DNA of 64,000 nt from Dictyophora rubrovolvata (GCA_029959195.1 CP114122.1:1860001-1924000), one strand, 5' to 3'. Positions 13,001-26,048 are shown, counted from the stretch's first letter. Notes: a model not told the origin generated them from the sequence alone. Program-made: numbers and translations.

Positions 13001-14028
13001 TGGATAATCCGACGGGGATTGCATATGACCTTGCGAGTTGTCATTTCGTCGAGGATCAGGATTGTAATTATCAAGTGACAATCGGCGCCGTTCTAGCATA
13101 GAAATAGTAGCTCTGTTATCAAAACTACGAACAAAAAGACGATGAGGCATAAATGACATTTTCGCATATATAAAGTGAAAATTATACCTTGATTTTCTAT
13201 CATGATCTTCATGAACCGGTCGTTTCCAAGGATATGAAGGCTCTAGCTTAGGGCGCATGAGTCTCACGGTTCTTGGAATAGCAACTGGCTTCTGATGCCA
13301 CTTCGAAGGTTCATGATTGCTTGGATTCCACGAAGAAGACGATACCTGAGAAGGCTCAGGTTTCCAAAATGTAGAAAAATCTTTCTGATTATCATAATTT
13401 GAAGGTCTTTCTGGGCCTGATGAATTATAATCAAGTTGTGGCAGACGTCTTCTTGGATCATCATATGAACTACTGGAAGACGCCACTTGTGAGGTGGATT
13501 CCATTCTCCAAGACGGCCAGTCTCTGTGGTTATCGTAACTTGGGAAACTATTTGAATAACCAGATCCCATAGAGTGATTCCTGAACCCGTATTGAGAGCC
13601 ACTTTCCATGGGGTGATGCAGCAAGGTTACGCGTTCCGGTTCACGATGAAAATTCGAATACTGATAAGGAAGTCTCTCAGAAATCGAACCGTTAGAGTAA
13701 GTTCTATCTGGAGGGTAATCATATGCTAAGGCCGCCTGCTCTGAAGATCTATCACGATATGGTGATGTTTCCGAGCGTGTCATAAAACTTTCCGAATTAA
13801 GAGTCGGATCCCAGCTGTTTCCTTTTCCCCTATGATTCATCTCTCCGGAATTAAAGTAATGCTAGGTTTGAAGAAGACTCGATTAATCGAGAGTGTATAG
13901 CCTTTCAAAACGACAAGACTCACGTCATTTTCCCGAGGTGCGGATGTATTTAAGCAACCATTTCCATTATTTGGATAGAGCATGGGCTTCAAAGGTGAAT
14001 AGGAAAGTGGAGAAACATCGCGAGACAT
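10067..14028 (-). CDS. SNT1: SANT-domain corepressor, Snt1 (Set3 complex) homologue
   Basis: Predicted scaffold of the Set3/Hos2 histone-deacetylase complex, the fungal counterpart of NCoR/SMRT. It reads as one gene of roughly 1250 residues: exon 1 from MSRDVSPLSYSPLK, then HYFNSGEMNHRGK and a long disordered Arg/Ser-rich region (12.3-13.8 kb), a short exon (ISEPLIASETPPGALYE), and a large exon from about 12019 to the stop. The large exon holds a coiled DUF-like segment and SANT1 (RWTEEEKDLFLEKFGTYPKQ, PGKTPTECIMFYYLHKK), then the basic KKYGPKRKRGRKGGKGKGKG stretch, an AT-hook-like RPPGRPPKQPR, and SANT2 (YVWTKAEEAQYLKLVKEHGK). Residues 13125-13187 (63 nt, no stop, GT..AG) are probably an in-frame intron. 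An ORF caller would split this gene in two at 12.0-12.1 kb. Confidence 0.85.
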
Positions 14029-14577
14029 GGCGAGATACGTAAGTCGTAGGAGAAACGCAGGGAAGCGGGGGAAGCGGGAAATTCTTTACAGTTAGTTACA
14101 GTATTATACCTCGGATAAAAATAAAAATATTCAGGAAAATTTTCCTCTGGTTTGTGAATATACAGACCAAGGTGGTTGGTGTCAGGTCGAATATAGCTCC
14201 GACGAACTTAGGTGACGCCTGTCACGCTTTCAGTCTGTGAACTTGAGCCGGCGCCGAGAATCAGTTTAGTCTGTGAACCACGCGCTGGGAGCTCATACAG
14301 CTGTTCACTTTTCCGGTATCTTAATATTCTTTTTTCTTTCTGAAGGGCGTTTTGTAGGAATGAATAGAACTCAATTTTGTAACTTTTTACAAGCTGATCC
14401 GCTGTCCAGCGTCCATTTCCTCCGCATGGACAGACATCTGAAAAGCGATTGAACTAGTGTGGTGTAATAAAAAGAACATCCCAATGGGATTATACAATTT
14501 ATTTACAATGACAAATTTTATTAAACAACCGTCCCTGCTCATGTAGAAGATGGGAAAGAATAATTAGACAGCCGAAG
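14029..14577. other. Intergenic region SNT1 promoter / PIG-S 3' end
   Basis: No gene seen. Upstream of SNT1 (which reads leftward) and downstream of GPI17. It contains two related strings about 55 bp apart, AGTCTGTGAACTTGAGCCGG and AGTCTGTGAACCACGCG (14231-14285), which may be a short promoter repeat. Confidence 0.4.
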
Positions 14578-16507
14578 TTATTCTAATTTCAACTTCGAAG
14601 CTCGACGTTCCTGCAACCACTTCTTGACCTCCTTAAATAAAACAAGCAAGAACGGCAATGTGATGGGTCCAAAAAGAGGAACATACACAGCATATTTATG
14701 TTCCGGAGGGAAATATAAAAGTGCTAGCATTCCTGGATTGAAAAACGCACGCGATGAGAACTCATTAGCATCTGCGGACAAATGTAGAGTCTGCGAAAAG
14801 TTCATAGAATTACTTGACACCTTTGGGCGATAGTTAGCAAACTGGTCAAAATAGATAGTTTTTCCCACCTTCTCAATAGCATCCAAGGCGTTTTCCACAT
14901 CACCTCTTACATCAAGCCCAACAGGCATATTTTGAATCTGGTCAACAAGTTTGATGATACTCGAAAGTGCTCCAGTACTGTCTTTTAAATTTTCTATTGT
15001 CCGTCGTCGATACAGCGCGTCTAATTGCCATTCACTCAGTCGTTCGAACTGTTCTGAAGACGTTGTCGATAAATTAGCTGAAATTATTGGCATCCCAAGA
15101 AGGGACAGGAGCTGAGCCTGGAACATAGCAAATGGACTTTTTAAATCAGATATTTCGAGATGCCTCGTTCTTGACCCTTTTTTGGTTATGTCCAAATCGT
15201 TAAGAATGACAACGCCTCCCCATTGAGGAACGATAAATGCATCAAGACCTACGGGATGTTTCAGATATTGTGAAATCTTGAAGCAAAAAACTCACCTGTA
15301 AGCTTAGAAATTCTCAACGGGTGATGTATGGCAGATGGTATGAATAGGACAAAGTGCAACACGGGCTCTCCGGAGACACTTGAGGCTTCGGACATGTTTA
15401 CTCGTTGAAAACACGGCAGAAGATTAAATATCCTTACATAGGGTCCACTCAGCGGAATTAATAAATATCTTTAGCTCATCTTCACCAAGGACATAATGAG
15501 TTTCTTCAGTGGATGATATAGAACTAGGAGGGTCAAAAGCCAATGGCGCGTGAAACTGAACTTGAGATTCGATGGTAAAATTATGCAGTTGCTTAAACTG
15601 CCCGCAGATGGGGTACAAATAATCTAGAACCGTATAAGCCATCATAACCAGGTGGAAGAAAATTCGTCAAGTCACGGTTGAGTGCTGTTTCCACCTCCCA
15701 ACCTAGTCCCGTGATGTCGGATGGGGAATCCTCAGAAAGCAGAGAAAACGCCAAACGGTAAGTTTTAGAATAACGTGCAGTCGAACGTTCTTGCATGCTT
15801 GAGGTCCCACGTCTGTACGGAGCTATTAATTCACAAAGAAAAGACCCAATTGACTGAGCTAGTGAACCTAGAAGTAATTGCGTTACTTGTTGTTTTAGAT
15901 ATACATCTCAAAGAGAGTATCGACCATTTGAGAAACTGCCTACCACGTTGAACGTGCGTCCATCTGTCCACATAGTTGGTTTACCCTCGACTTTGTCATG
16001 TTCAGGATGTAGTTGTATTGTGTATGTAGCTGCATTTTTCGACGTCACGTCTTCATCACCGTCCTACACGATATGTTAAGCATGGATTGTGGAAAGGCAA
16101 CCTGATGGAATATCTCACGCGTATACGTATTTGAAGCCCCTCCCAAGATGCCGGATGACGACTCTGATCTCGGTCTACAAATTCTTGCACCGCCTGCGCT
16201 AGGTCTCGTATATTTGACGTGACAGAGTATTCGTCTTTTATAACAACATTCAATGAGAATACAACTTGCTAGTAAGATTGAGATTCTGATATTCCCTAAA
16301 CGCGACAACGCTTACCTCGATTCTTTCAACGGCCTTGACTCGGTCGACAGGTAACGACAAACGTTGGATACTTGTTGTGTACCACCATAATGGGAGGGCT
16401 AAGATGACAATCAAGGAATATCCCAGTAATATTTGTCGCTTGATAGTTGTTGTTTGAAAGCAGACAAAAGGGACTACATAATTGGGAGTGTTAACATTTT
16501 TGACCAT
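14578..16507 (-). CDS. GPI17: GPI transamidase subunit PIG-S/Gpi17
   Basis: ER membrane subunit of the GPI transamidase that attaches GPI anchors to proteins. The first exon gives MVKNVNTPNYVVPFVCFQTT, then RQILLGYSLIVILALPLWWY, a membrane segment followed by the family hallmark TTSIQRLSLPVDRV. The luminal part is spread over several short exons between 15.2 and 16.3 kb. The last exon (14578-15195) contains LPVGLDVRGDVENALDAIEK-type text and ends with a second membrane segment, YVPLFGPITLPFLLVLFKEV, and a basic tail RRASKLKLE. Two terminal membrane spans around a luminal domain is the expected PIG-S topology. The start lies 51 bp from the divergent BTB gene start. Confidence 0.88.
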
Positions 16508-16558
16508 TGGTATGGAAGAGCGGAATCAAACGGCGATTTCCTAATCAAGCCGGAGTAC

Positions 16559-17531
16559 ATGTCGGAACGATCATTGCAACAGCATTCCACGCTTTGGCTA
16601 AATGACGGCAATGTTATTATATCGAGCGGTGAGGTTGGATATAAACTCCATAAATCTATGCTATGCCGTCTGTCTCCATCCACAGAGGGAAGAATCAAAC
16701 AAACCGGGGACTTTTACGAGGGTCTGCCGTGGATTCGACTGACCAAGGACCAAGCAGATGAAGGAGATCTCGAGACTTTTCTCCAATATTTATACCACGA
16801 TAAGTCAGTCAATTTAATATGATTGCTTTGGGTTTCTTCAACCCTCACGTTATCAAAGACCAATGTGTTTCCAGCCTTCGTTTAATGATATTGCCAGCTT
16901 GCTGCGTGTATCAACGAAACTAGGATTTCTTGGAATTCTCGAAATATCTCGACAGCAATTACGGGAAATGTATGCATTACGGCCAGTCCCTTTTGAATGT
17001 ATGGAATGGCCCAGTGTACCCGAAGCCTGCCAGCTGGCCTTAGATTACAATTTGAGAGAGGTGTGCAATGATTCTTTTGATGCAGTGCCGTTGGACTAAC
17101 TTGAAGAAATCCAGCTTTTACCTTCACTTTTGTACGCGATGATCGTTACCACGGAATTTGACGTAGCGAATCACGACGATCCGCTCTCTACGGGGGAAAA
17201 CCGTGTCCATCGCCTCTGCAGTCGAGTAATGCAACAACTGGTGGACTATTTCACCCCAGTCTTTTTTACAGTGCCCACAGGCTTGCACATGGCATGCACG
17301 GAGACTTTGGCAACTCATTGGATGGATTTGGCGATTAAGCCTGCAATACAGGACGGCGGCGTATATAAACCATTTGAAACACTGCAGAAGGCCCAAGAAG
17401 TTGATTGGAAAACCCTTGGCTTATGCGACGACTGTTTCAAAGAAAAAACCGATGAATGGGAAGAGCAAGCAGATATCATTTGGACAAAAATACAGCAATG
17501 GATAGATGATGAGCTTTCTAAAAAATTGTAA
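16559..17531 (+). CDS. BTB/POZ domain protein of unknown function
   Basis: The start MSERSLQQHSTLWLNDGNVI is followed by a typical fungal BTB fold (DGNVIISSGEVGYKLHKSML, FLQYLYHDK) and helices after it (LLRVSTKLGFLGILEISRQQ). Introns at about 16804-16860 and 17061-17113 restore one frame to the end LSKKL (about 280 residues). The Met at 16559 was preferred over an in-frame Met at 16433, because that one lies within the PIG-S coding region. Mushroom genomes hold many such stand-alone BTB proteins, some of them Cullin-3 adaptors, but no second recognisable domain (Kelch, MATH) is present. Its target cannot be inferred. Confidence 0.75.
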
Positions 17532-17723
17532 TAAATTGCAAGGAAAGAAAAAAGAATTCACATTAGAAGTGGAACATGGAATATAGCCAGTGCTCGGCGC
17601 AAAGTTGACATTGAACTCGATATGATTATATTGCGTGACAGATCTGTGACTGTCACTTGTGACGCGTGACGCCTTTTTTTCCTCCTCCTTTTTCTCTCAT
17701 TTCCAAATCAAAGTCACCGCAAA

Positions 17724-20003
17724 ATGGAAGACATCAGTATGAAGCCCAAAGACGACATTGATGATAAAACCAGGGATAGACGAGAGCGGGATGACAGAGA
17801 TAAAAGGGACAAGGAAAGGCGCGAAAGAAGCCACAGTCGCGATAGACGGGATCCAGGTGGCTAATATTCATTAGACATGTTCCTTCCAATTCGCTTAAGT
17901 ATGTCAACTTAAACATAGGTAGGCGCAGGAGCGATCATTGGGAACCGGAAGACATGAGGCGAACCACAGATGTAAGCAGAAGAATGCAATCCATCTTTTC
18001 TGTCTTTTGACACGGTCCCATCGCAGCGTCGCCCGAGACGTGTTCGTTCACGTTCTAGGAGCAGGTCTAGATCCAGGCGTCGCTCTGGATCGCCTCGGCC
18101 AAACAGAAGGCATCGACGTTCTCGTAGTCGAACCCGTTCTCGCTCACGCTCCCGTGGCAGAGGAAAGTTTGAAGCCTTTTCGCGTTCCCTTGGTGGTCCT
18201 ATGAATGCCGATCCTGAAGAAGCTGCCGAATTTTCCAAAATCAGCAAAAGGGAGAATAGGGTCTACGTCGGAAACCTCAGTTACGACGTCAGATACAGAG
18301 ACTTGATTGAATTTATGAGGGGAGGTGGGTGGGGGATTAGTTGGATTATTTTTCTTCCTTTTTTCTCGCGGGCCTTGGGGATGGGTTGGCTCTTGGCTTT
18401 TGGTTTTTGAGAGTTATGATGGTTTAAGGATTGTTTTGTTAATGAGGGCTTTTCTTGGGGTTGGCAGCTGGTGAGGTGTTATTCGCCGAAGTTCTCGTCA
18501 CTCCCACCGGTATATCTAAAGGCTGCGGGTGTGTTCGTCTTTCATTTTGGTTTAGTAAACAGTCTAACATCATTTTTCGTAGCATTGTCGAATTTGCTTC
18601 ACAAGAGGATTCCCAACGTGCTATACGAGAGTTGTCTGAGCAGCCGCTTCTTGGTCGACCCGTTTTCATCCGAGAGGTTTATACTTTTCACGCTTATAAT
18701 CTCGATCAGTTCAGTGAATTTTCTTGTCATTAGGATCGTGAAACGGAAGCACGCTTTGGCGCCACCCCCGTTCCCGGTAAGATTGGCATGGCCATGGCGG
18801 GACAAGGTTTCAATGCCCAGCCCCCTCCTCGCCCGCCACACCACAACGCCTGGGGAGGCGGACCTACACAACAAAATCCCGGCAATCAACTTTATGTCGG
18901 AAATGTTCGTATAATTCAATTATTATGATTGTCTCTAATAGTACCCTTCTTCAGCTGCCTTATCAAGCAGGCTGGCAAGATCTAAAAGATTTATTCCGCG
19001 CTGCGGGGAACATAGTTCGTGCTGATATTAACATTGGTGTAGATGGTCGTGCCAAAGGCAGCGGTACTGTAATCTTTGAAACCGCTAAAGATGCGCAGCA
19101 GGCAATTAGTAGGTATCATTATAATAATGCGAACAAGATTAGTTGATCTGTATAGGTATGTATAACGGCTATGAGTGGTATGGACGCACTTTGGAAGTGC
19201 GTGAGGTAAGTTGTGGATGTGTTCTTTCTATTTGTGCTTGTATACAACTCTGGTTTTAGGACCGTTATGCTGGTTTATCAGGTCACCGTGGTCGTGGTGG
19301 CTCCCGCGGTGGTTTCCGGGGCGGCCTCCGAGGTGGTTTCCGAGGTGGTTTCCGGGGCGGATTTAGCGGAAATGAGCGCACCTTTAATCAAGACGTCTAT
19401 GCCGATTATTCAGGCCCAGACCAACAAATGGGCGGTGGCCTCAGAATGGATGGTGGAGGTTATCATAGTGGTGGCTCTGGCTATGGTGGTGGTGGTTATG
19501 GTGGAGACTATAATCTTGAACCTAGCCAACAAATTATTGCTCGCAACGTGCGTTTATTCTTTTGAATAATGCAGATTGTTGTTTATTGAGTATCAATTAT
19601 CAGCTTCCCTGGTCGACAGCAAATGAGGATTTAGTAGAACTCTTCGAAACCACGGGGGTGGTGGAATTAGCCGAAATTTTATATGATGGTAGCCGGTCTA
19701 AGGGTGTTGGTGTTGTTCAGTTTTCTCAAGTTTCGGAGGCCGAAACGGCTATTGGTATGATACCGGCTTTCCTTTTGCAAAGTATTTTGCTTTAATTTTT
19801 CTCTTTCAGCGAAATTCCAACAATATATGTACGGTGGCAGACCTTTGGGTATGTTCTATCTTGAACGTCGAATTTACCTCCCGTCATTAATCGAATTGAT
19901 GTACTTTTTAGATGTGCGCTTCAATGATCGCTGGCACACGTTCACTCCCGATTCTGCCAAAGGCGGACAGGTCGCACCGATGGTCGCTGAAAACGCTCCT
20001 TAA
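17724..20003 (+). CDS. SR/RGG RNA-binding protein with three RRMs, Gbp2/Hrb1-like
   Basis: Probable nuclear mRNA-binding/export surveillance factor of the Gbp2/Hrb1 group. The N-terminus is charged (MEDISMKPKDDIDDKTRDRR) with an Arg/Ser stretch (RRPRRVRSRSRSRSRSRRRS). RRM1: NRVYVGNLSYDVRYRDLIEF with IVEFASQEDSQRAIREL. RRM2: NQLYVGN, an intron, then [20 protein letters not shown] and GSGTVIFETAKDAQQAI. A Gly/Arg region (GGFRGGLRGGFRGGFRGGF) links to RRM3: IIARN, intron, LPWSTANEDLVELFETTGVV, ending RWHTFTPDSAKGG...NAP. About ten short introns. In several RRMs an intron sits exactly after the RNP2 Asn, a position shared with the partial RRM gene at 63.6 kb, which points to common ancestry. Confidence 0.87.
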
Positions 20004-20366
20004 GATTTCGGTTTCAAATTTTTTTTTCTGAAGTGACGTAAATCTTCTTCCAAAGAGGGTAAAAAAATAATCAACTCTTTTTTATTCTTTCCTATTCTCC
20101 GAACATCGCCAAGAATAAGGGTTATAAGTTGTGTTTATCCCCTGTAAGATGAAAAATGTTTGTGTTTACGTGAAATAAACATTGTACAATTTTTTCTGCA
20201 AAATGATTCTTGTATAGCAACTGTGCATGATATGAAGTAAATATGTGAGAGATGTGAGAAAAACAATTAAACAAAATAGTAAGTCATTCTATGTGATCAC
20301 ATCCATTGTTGTACAACCAAAAAGCTAATGCGAAGCTATAAAAAATGCGTGTATATACGATAAGTT
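20004..20366. other. Convergent intergenic region
   Basis: AT-rich 3' UTRs of the Gbp2-like gene and TPS2, facing each other. Several A/T runs; no gene seen. Confidence 0.5.
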
Positions 20367-23300
20367 CTAATGTTCCTCTCTAACCAAAGAAAGAAGTGAA
20401 TCAACGACTTCTGCAGGACTGTTGACATGCCATAATGCACGGGTTTTCTTGTTGCTGGGTCCAACAGTTGTGGAAAAAATGTCATCGGGGCTAATTTTGA
20501 GTTCGACGGGCTTGAGAACATTGCCGGGTTCAAAAACGGTAGCTGACATTGGGGGCTGCATCAAAAGAGCGTCCCTGCCAAGCGGCGGAGTCAGACGAAG
20601 GGCACGGAACATGTCCTCGTCAGTCTGTTTTGACAAGGTTGGTTTATAAATGTTACTTGATAAAGCAAAGCATAAAAATACAGACCTTGTCGTCCCCGGC
20701 ACAGAGTATAAACTCTGAATCAGGATGCTTGTATAGGAGTCGTTTGACAATTTCGCCCTTCAATACTTTCAGTATCTTCATTTATAAGAAAAGAAAATAT
20801 GAGTTTTACCTTGTTCACAGCAATTGGACGAACTTCCAAGTTTTTCTTTCCGACAAGAACTTTAAAAGTCGTATCGTTATTTGAAATCCAAAACAAATAG
20901 GCAGTATGAAATTACCTTCAATAGGACGTTTGTGAACAAGATTATTTTCTAATAAATCATGACATTGTCTGCATTGGAAGACACTGCATTTTTTTAGGCA
21001 TGTTTTGCCTGCAAAATTAGCAAATCCACTCACCCCCATTCAGGATCGCTTGCTCTATAATGCCATGTAATTGAACTCTTCTTCATTTCAATGAAGCTAC
21101 CAGTAGTCCGCTGATTCACAAATAAGAAAAGGATCAAATCGCAAAAAAAAACGCAACTCACTTCGGTGTAATATTCGAAAATCTCCTTAACTTCGTTCAT
21201 CCAGCTCATATCCAGATGGGTGGTAAGATTGCTCCACTCCGAACTTCCGGGCTCCTTGACGAAACATCCATGTTCGGCAGACATGCCGAGTTCTGTAATA
21301 TGTGCCAGATGCTGTTCGAGGAAATTTGCATCGCGTCCAGAAATGATATACACCAAGTTACGGGGATCTTGCGTCAATTTAGAAAGCGCTTCGAGAGTCC
21401 CCTCAGACGGAACTGCGGCGCTCGGAACTTTGACAATTGGTGTTAATGTACCCTGTAAAACACGTGAGACAAAGAATAGTAATTTCTGAGAATAAGGTTC
21501 ACGTACATCATAATCTAACATGATGAGCCTTCTTTTGGCCTGGTGGTATGCATTTTTGAACCTTGTCGCATCCAAGTACGGCGTCTTTGCTGCATTCTCC
21601 TGAGAAATCTGTGAAAGGAGGAATTTGACGAGAACAGTAGCCCAATGACGAGAAGTATGTGTTGTGACGACTTTGTATAACGCCGCATGCCTTCGTTCTT
21701 TTTCCGCGTCAGACATGATCAATCCTCGGTTAATAGCAGCAGCGACATCCTAGGATCTATATTAGCTAGAATAGGTAAACATCGTGTGTAAGCCCTACAT
21801 CTAAATTCCACGGATTCACTTGACTGCAGAGGCGAACCGAATTAGGAAAAATGTTATGAAATAGCGGAGAGAACAAAGACATACAGCGCTTCTTTCATGT
21901 GCCCACTGATACCCATGAATTCACTGAGGACCAGAGGGCTTTTGTAGGTCCTTTCTTGCGCAATAACGAATTCCATCGAAGTGGTATTCATACCGTCACG
22001 TAAAGGAGTGATGAGACTCAAATCAGCGGCGGAAAGTAAAGCATAAAATTCATCCTTCTTGATAGTTTGGTGACTATAAAAATATGATTAACATTGAAAA
22101 TTCTTGTAGGGAAGAAAAAGCACGCACTAGTGGTGAACTGGGATAAAGTTGAGAGATCCGAATTCACCGTTGATATGAGCTACTAGTTCGGATATTTGCT
22201 TCTCTAGTTTGCTGGACTCGGAGGATGAAGGAGATGTCACTTGAATCAGAACAACCTACATGATCTCAGAAAAAAAACGACTGAAACGAGAAGCTCAAAG
22301 GGTTGATAATACCTTTCCACGCCATTGAGGATAGTCGGTCAATAACTTCTCAAAAGCTCGCAGCTGTAAGATAAAATTAGATACGTACTTCTAAACTTTA
22401 AACAAGTGAAATGTACCTTTTGTATAACTCCTCTGATGACATCTAATTTATCCCGACCGACAATAATCTTCTTGCCCTGATAAAGGTTTTGCAGAGCGTG
22501 CACTTTGGGCTGCACACCAGGAATCAAGCTATTTCATGGAAGATTATCGACAAATGAAGACTAGATTGCCGGATAATTTAAAGAAAGACTTACGTATCTC
22601 TAGCGACACGTGCCGCATCGATTCCGACCGGACAATGCATGATGCTGGTAATGTGACCTTCCACTTCTATGCCTTTCGAGTGCGATTCATAGCCGCAAAC
22701 TCGGACACAGGTAGAAGCAAAGTGCCGACTATATGAATAAGTCTATGAAATGTGTGAGAATTCAACGTATAAAATAAAGTTGAGCTTATAATTAATATCT
22801 AACTGACTTGAAAGCAAACTAGATCGGCGCCAAGCATTCCGTCAAGGATTTCCTTACGACCTGCATGAGAATACTCAAAAGCTGGATAAACCTCGAGAGG
22901 AAAAACGCATACGAGGTAAACACCGGAAAATTTCCGAACTAGGGAATGGTGTATGCAGGAATAGACCAATATGAGCATCTGGGATCAATTGGCGTATAAG
23001 TTTTGGAGATAATAGAAGATGGTAATCGTGAATCCAAATGAGATCGCCCGGGCGGTATATAGATTTCACCGTCCTAGCAAATTCTGCATTGACTTCGGTA
23101 TAAGCTTCCCATTCTGAATCGTCGGATGGAATTTCTCCAGCCACGTCTTGCCAAAGAAGATAGTGGAATAAAGGCCATAGCGCTATTACAAGAGTTGGTT
23201 AGCATAAACGATGAAGAACGAAGTTACACAACAAACTTTTTTTACTGTACCCTTCGTAGTGTTTATGTGCCGTTTTGTTTGAGAGCCAAACAGGTTTATG

Positions 23301-23840
23301 GGCCAGGGATTTCTCTTCCTCTGGGCGCGATGGAGGGGGAGCGGTATTATTTTCACCTGATTCAGTGTGCTTGAAACCAGTCAAAGCGTCTTCGAGTGAT
23401 TTCTTGTCTTCGTGGGATAATGACTCGATTGGGACGGCTTGGGAGTCCTTTCCGACCCGAATGTCGCCCGTCCAACCTACGAGGACTTGCTCATGCGTTT
23501 CTGACAGAGCTCTGATGCCGCTAATCAAGGCGTCGTGACCAGAGCGAGACGACAGAGTCCATAAAGGCTGTGGCAGCAATGAAACAGGAGTTGAAAGGGG
23601 AGAGTCACTCAAGGGGGACGCTGGAGGCTCTGGGGTGACGGGTGGACTGGGTATGGCAGATCCTCGTTTGCTGGATAATGTGCTAATGATGGGTAAAAAA
23701 TGGACAACTTGAATGATACGACCCGATAGAGGAACCCCTTTGGCACTGTGAGACTGCTCAAGCTGGTGAATGGCGTCTCGGACGTCCTCGAGGGAGCCAA
23801 GGTCATCGTCGCGAGCGTAAGGTTCAGAAAAAGTGTTCAT
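20367..23840 (-). CDS. TPS2: Trehalose-6-phosphate phosphatase subunit (GT20 + HAD)
   Basis: Phosphatase subunit of the trehalose synthase complex, giving trehalose from trehalose-6-phosphate in stress and spores. From 23840: a low-complexity N-terminus (MNTFSEPYARDDDLGSLEDV), then a GT20-like domain (LWPLFHYLLWQD, GDLIWIHDYHLLLSPKLIRQ, HIGLFLHTPFPSSEIFRCLP, DLSLITPLRDGMN). The HAD domain follows, with the catalytic motif LDYD|GTLTPIVK split by an intron at about 21455-21510, then NLVYIISGRDANFLEQH, GMSAEHGCFV, SSITWHYRASDPEWG and GDDKTDEDMFRAL. Both Asp residues of DYDGT are kept, so the phosphatase should be active. Tps2 fits better than Tps1 because of the HAD half; a regulatory Tsl1-type subunit is less likely with intact HAD motifs. 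Confidence 0.93.
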
Positions 23841-24421
23841 GACACAGAATGTTCCTGAGGGGTTGTAGAAGTAATGAGGAAGGAAGGAAAGAGAAAAGAA
23901 AAGAGTAAATTAGAAGGAAAAGGACAAGAGGTATGTATAATAAGTCGTAATGGTATATCGGAATGATAAGATACTTTTGATTCCGCGGCGGTGACGTGTT
24001 TCCTAATTTGGTCAACACAGCCGTTTTGTACAGGCCCTTTATCCATCGCAGACTCGACGGCAGGAATTCTGGACCACCGCTGTCCGGATATGGACTCAGA
24101 TTAGGCTCGAGACCCCTCAGTCTGGCGTGGAAATTCTCGGATCTGTTTTGGCCGAAGTAGTTGAGTTTTTCGAGGATCAAGCACGAATTTAGGACTGTTC
24201 TGCGAATGCCATGTCGATTTACAAGCCAGCGAAGACTTCTCGAGCTGACAGTGCTAATTGTGTTGTGCACTGGGCCAGATGAGCCGCGGTCCGGACAGTG
24301 ACACGAACACTCAGAACTTGCTGATGACAAATGCGGGTCATCGTGTAATCATAACTGACGTATATTCAAGACTACGAGTAGGGCCGAGTACACAGACTAA
24401 TTTGTCAGACATTTTAGTTTA
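23841..24421. other. Intergenic region upstream of TPS2 and downstream of the PIMT gene
   Basis: Read on the minus strand, the stretch before the TPS2 start is rich in C and T (about 23870-23930), typical of a fungal core promoter or leader. Open frames here have no family resemblance. AGGGG-type stress elements were not clearly seen. Confidence 0.4.
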
Positions 24422-25490
24422 TTATCGTTGCTTGTCTTTATCGGTCAGTGGCACATACTGAAAGGACAAAAGTGAATTAATTAATCACTCCACATCAATC
24501 TAGAAGGAAAAATGCGGTCACACATACCGACACAGCGAACAACTTTTTCCGCGTCACGTTGCCTTCTTCGTCCTTGTCTACTTGTAATATATCCTGAGAA
24601 AAGTTACCGACAGGGATGAACATTCGACCTGGCTTCGCCAATTGATCAACTAGAGCTTGAGGAAGCGTTGGCGCGGCTGCGCCAACATGTATAGCATCGT
24701 AAGGTCCTAACCAGACATCATTGGCTTGCCTCGCGTGGTATCAACAACAGTCAACCCAGAGACATACCTGCAGCTGCGTAGCCTGTATATGAATGTGGCA
24801 ATAAATTTTCAATAAGACAGGAGCAATGTCTTGATTAGCTCGGTAAAACGCACCTTGTCTACCATCACCTGCTATCATCTCAATCTCTTTCGTTTCGGAC
24901 ACAGCATGTGCGAGATTATCTCGTTTTAAATTTTCAACCGACCAATCAACCAATTCTGGAATGTGATCGATGCCAACCACTTTGCCCTTTTTTTCCTCGG
25001 AAGAAACGAGATGGTGGAACACCGCGCACGTGTATCCACTGCCACTTCCGACATCCAATACTCTCGAGCCCGGTTTAAGAAACGGCAGAAGATTCTCGGA
25101 AGCGTGAGCATGCTAGGGGCACATCCATGAACGTTTATCAAATTAATAGCGATGAAAAACCTTATAGCAATAACGAAACTGACCATATGAGGCGCGGAAA
25201 TGGTGGCACCATAATTAATAGACCTAATATAAGTGTATCAGTCGCCATATCTTGGTCATTTCATCCAATCAGTTTCACTGTGGAGAATCCAGGTAAGCAT
25301 CACTCTTATTCAATACATAATTTCCGCGATCGACTTGTTTCATTGCCTATAGAAGATAAAGATCACATTATCTTCTAGAGTGCAGGATTCACGGTCTTAC
25401 GTTGGCGACTCTTTCCGAATTAATTAGTCCACTACGCATCATATTGTCAATCAGTTCTTGGTTCGTGCGACCGCTGCACCGCCAGGCCAT
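24422..25490 (-). CDS. PCMT1: Protein-L-isoaspartate O-methyltransferase
   Basis: SAM-dependent repair enzyme that methylates isoaspartyl residues in ageing proteins. Five or more exons: [60 protein letters not shown], then [20 protein letters not shown] with SAM motif [32 protein letters not shown], a segment with [20 protein letters not shown], and [17 protein letters not shown], ending [10 protein letters not shown]. Length and order match eukaryotic PIMT. The final intron lies just before the last exon ([11 protein letters not shown], near 24460-24525). Divergent from RAM2 across 558 bp. Confidence 0.92.
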
Positions 25491-26048
25491 AAGAGTTCGA
25501 CAAATTTGATATAGGAATATTCAGTATAAGAAAGCAGCTTGACAAGACAGGAGACACGACGCCTGCGTCAATATTGATCCATCCGAGATTAGATAAAGCC
25601 CTAGCCGAGATGACGTATCTCAGCCCAAGGCGGAACTATTTCTCCCATCCCAAGGGACTTGATTATTGAAAAGTAATTGCTAATCGCTCTGCAAATTGTC
25701 GGACACCGCGACATCATCGCCTAGAACATGTTATAAAACTTTTCCAAAGTTTCCTTAGTAGTAGCCTAGTACAAGCCTAGTAGGTATGGTCATCGGATAA
25801 GCTATTGTAGCTGGCAAATGACTCTGTCCCTCAGAAGACATTTTTATTAGAATTTTGAATGAACTTTCATGTATCGATTCTGCACAACGTTTAGAGTTCT
25901 AGTCGAACTTGAAAACGGCAAACTTGAACAAAGAGGGATTCCGATATTGGACTCACAAGGGTCCACAACCAGCATGTCTTCTTTTGGATAGGCTAATTTC
26001 TATTGTTCACCTTTCCCTCTATCATCTCTGAACACAACCAACACCAAC
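25491..26048. other. Divergent intergenic region PIMT / RAM2
   Basis: Promoters of two divergent genes. CCTAGTA-type repeats occur at about 25756-25785 (AGTAGCCTAGTACAAGCCTA). A CT-rich run just before the RAM2 ATG (about 26005-26030) marks its likely start region. No gene seen. Confidence 0.4.

Noticed and set aside
16433-16558. Upstream in-frame start for the BTB gene
   Set aside because: It would overlap the PIG-S start on the other strand, and the added residues do not resemble a BTB N-terminus.
23824-24330. 168-residue minus-strand frame upstream of TPS2
   Set aside because: Overlaps the C/T-rich leader and promoter of TPS2, with no similarity and a hydrophobic tail created by the pyrimidine run.
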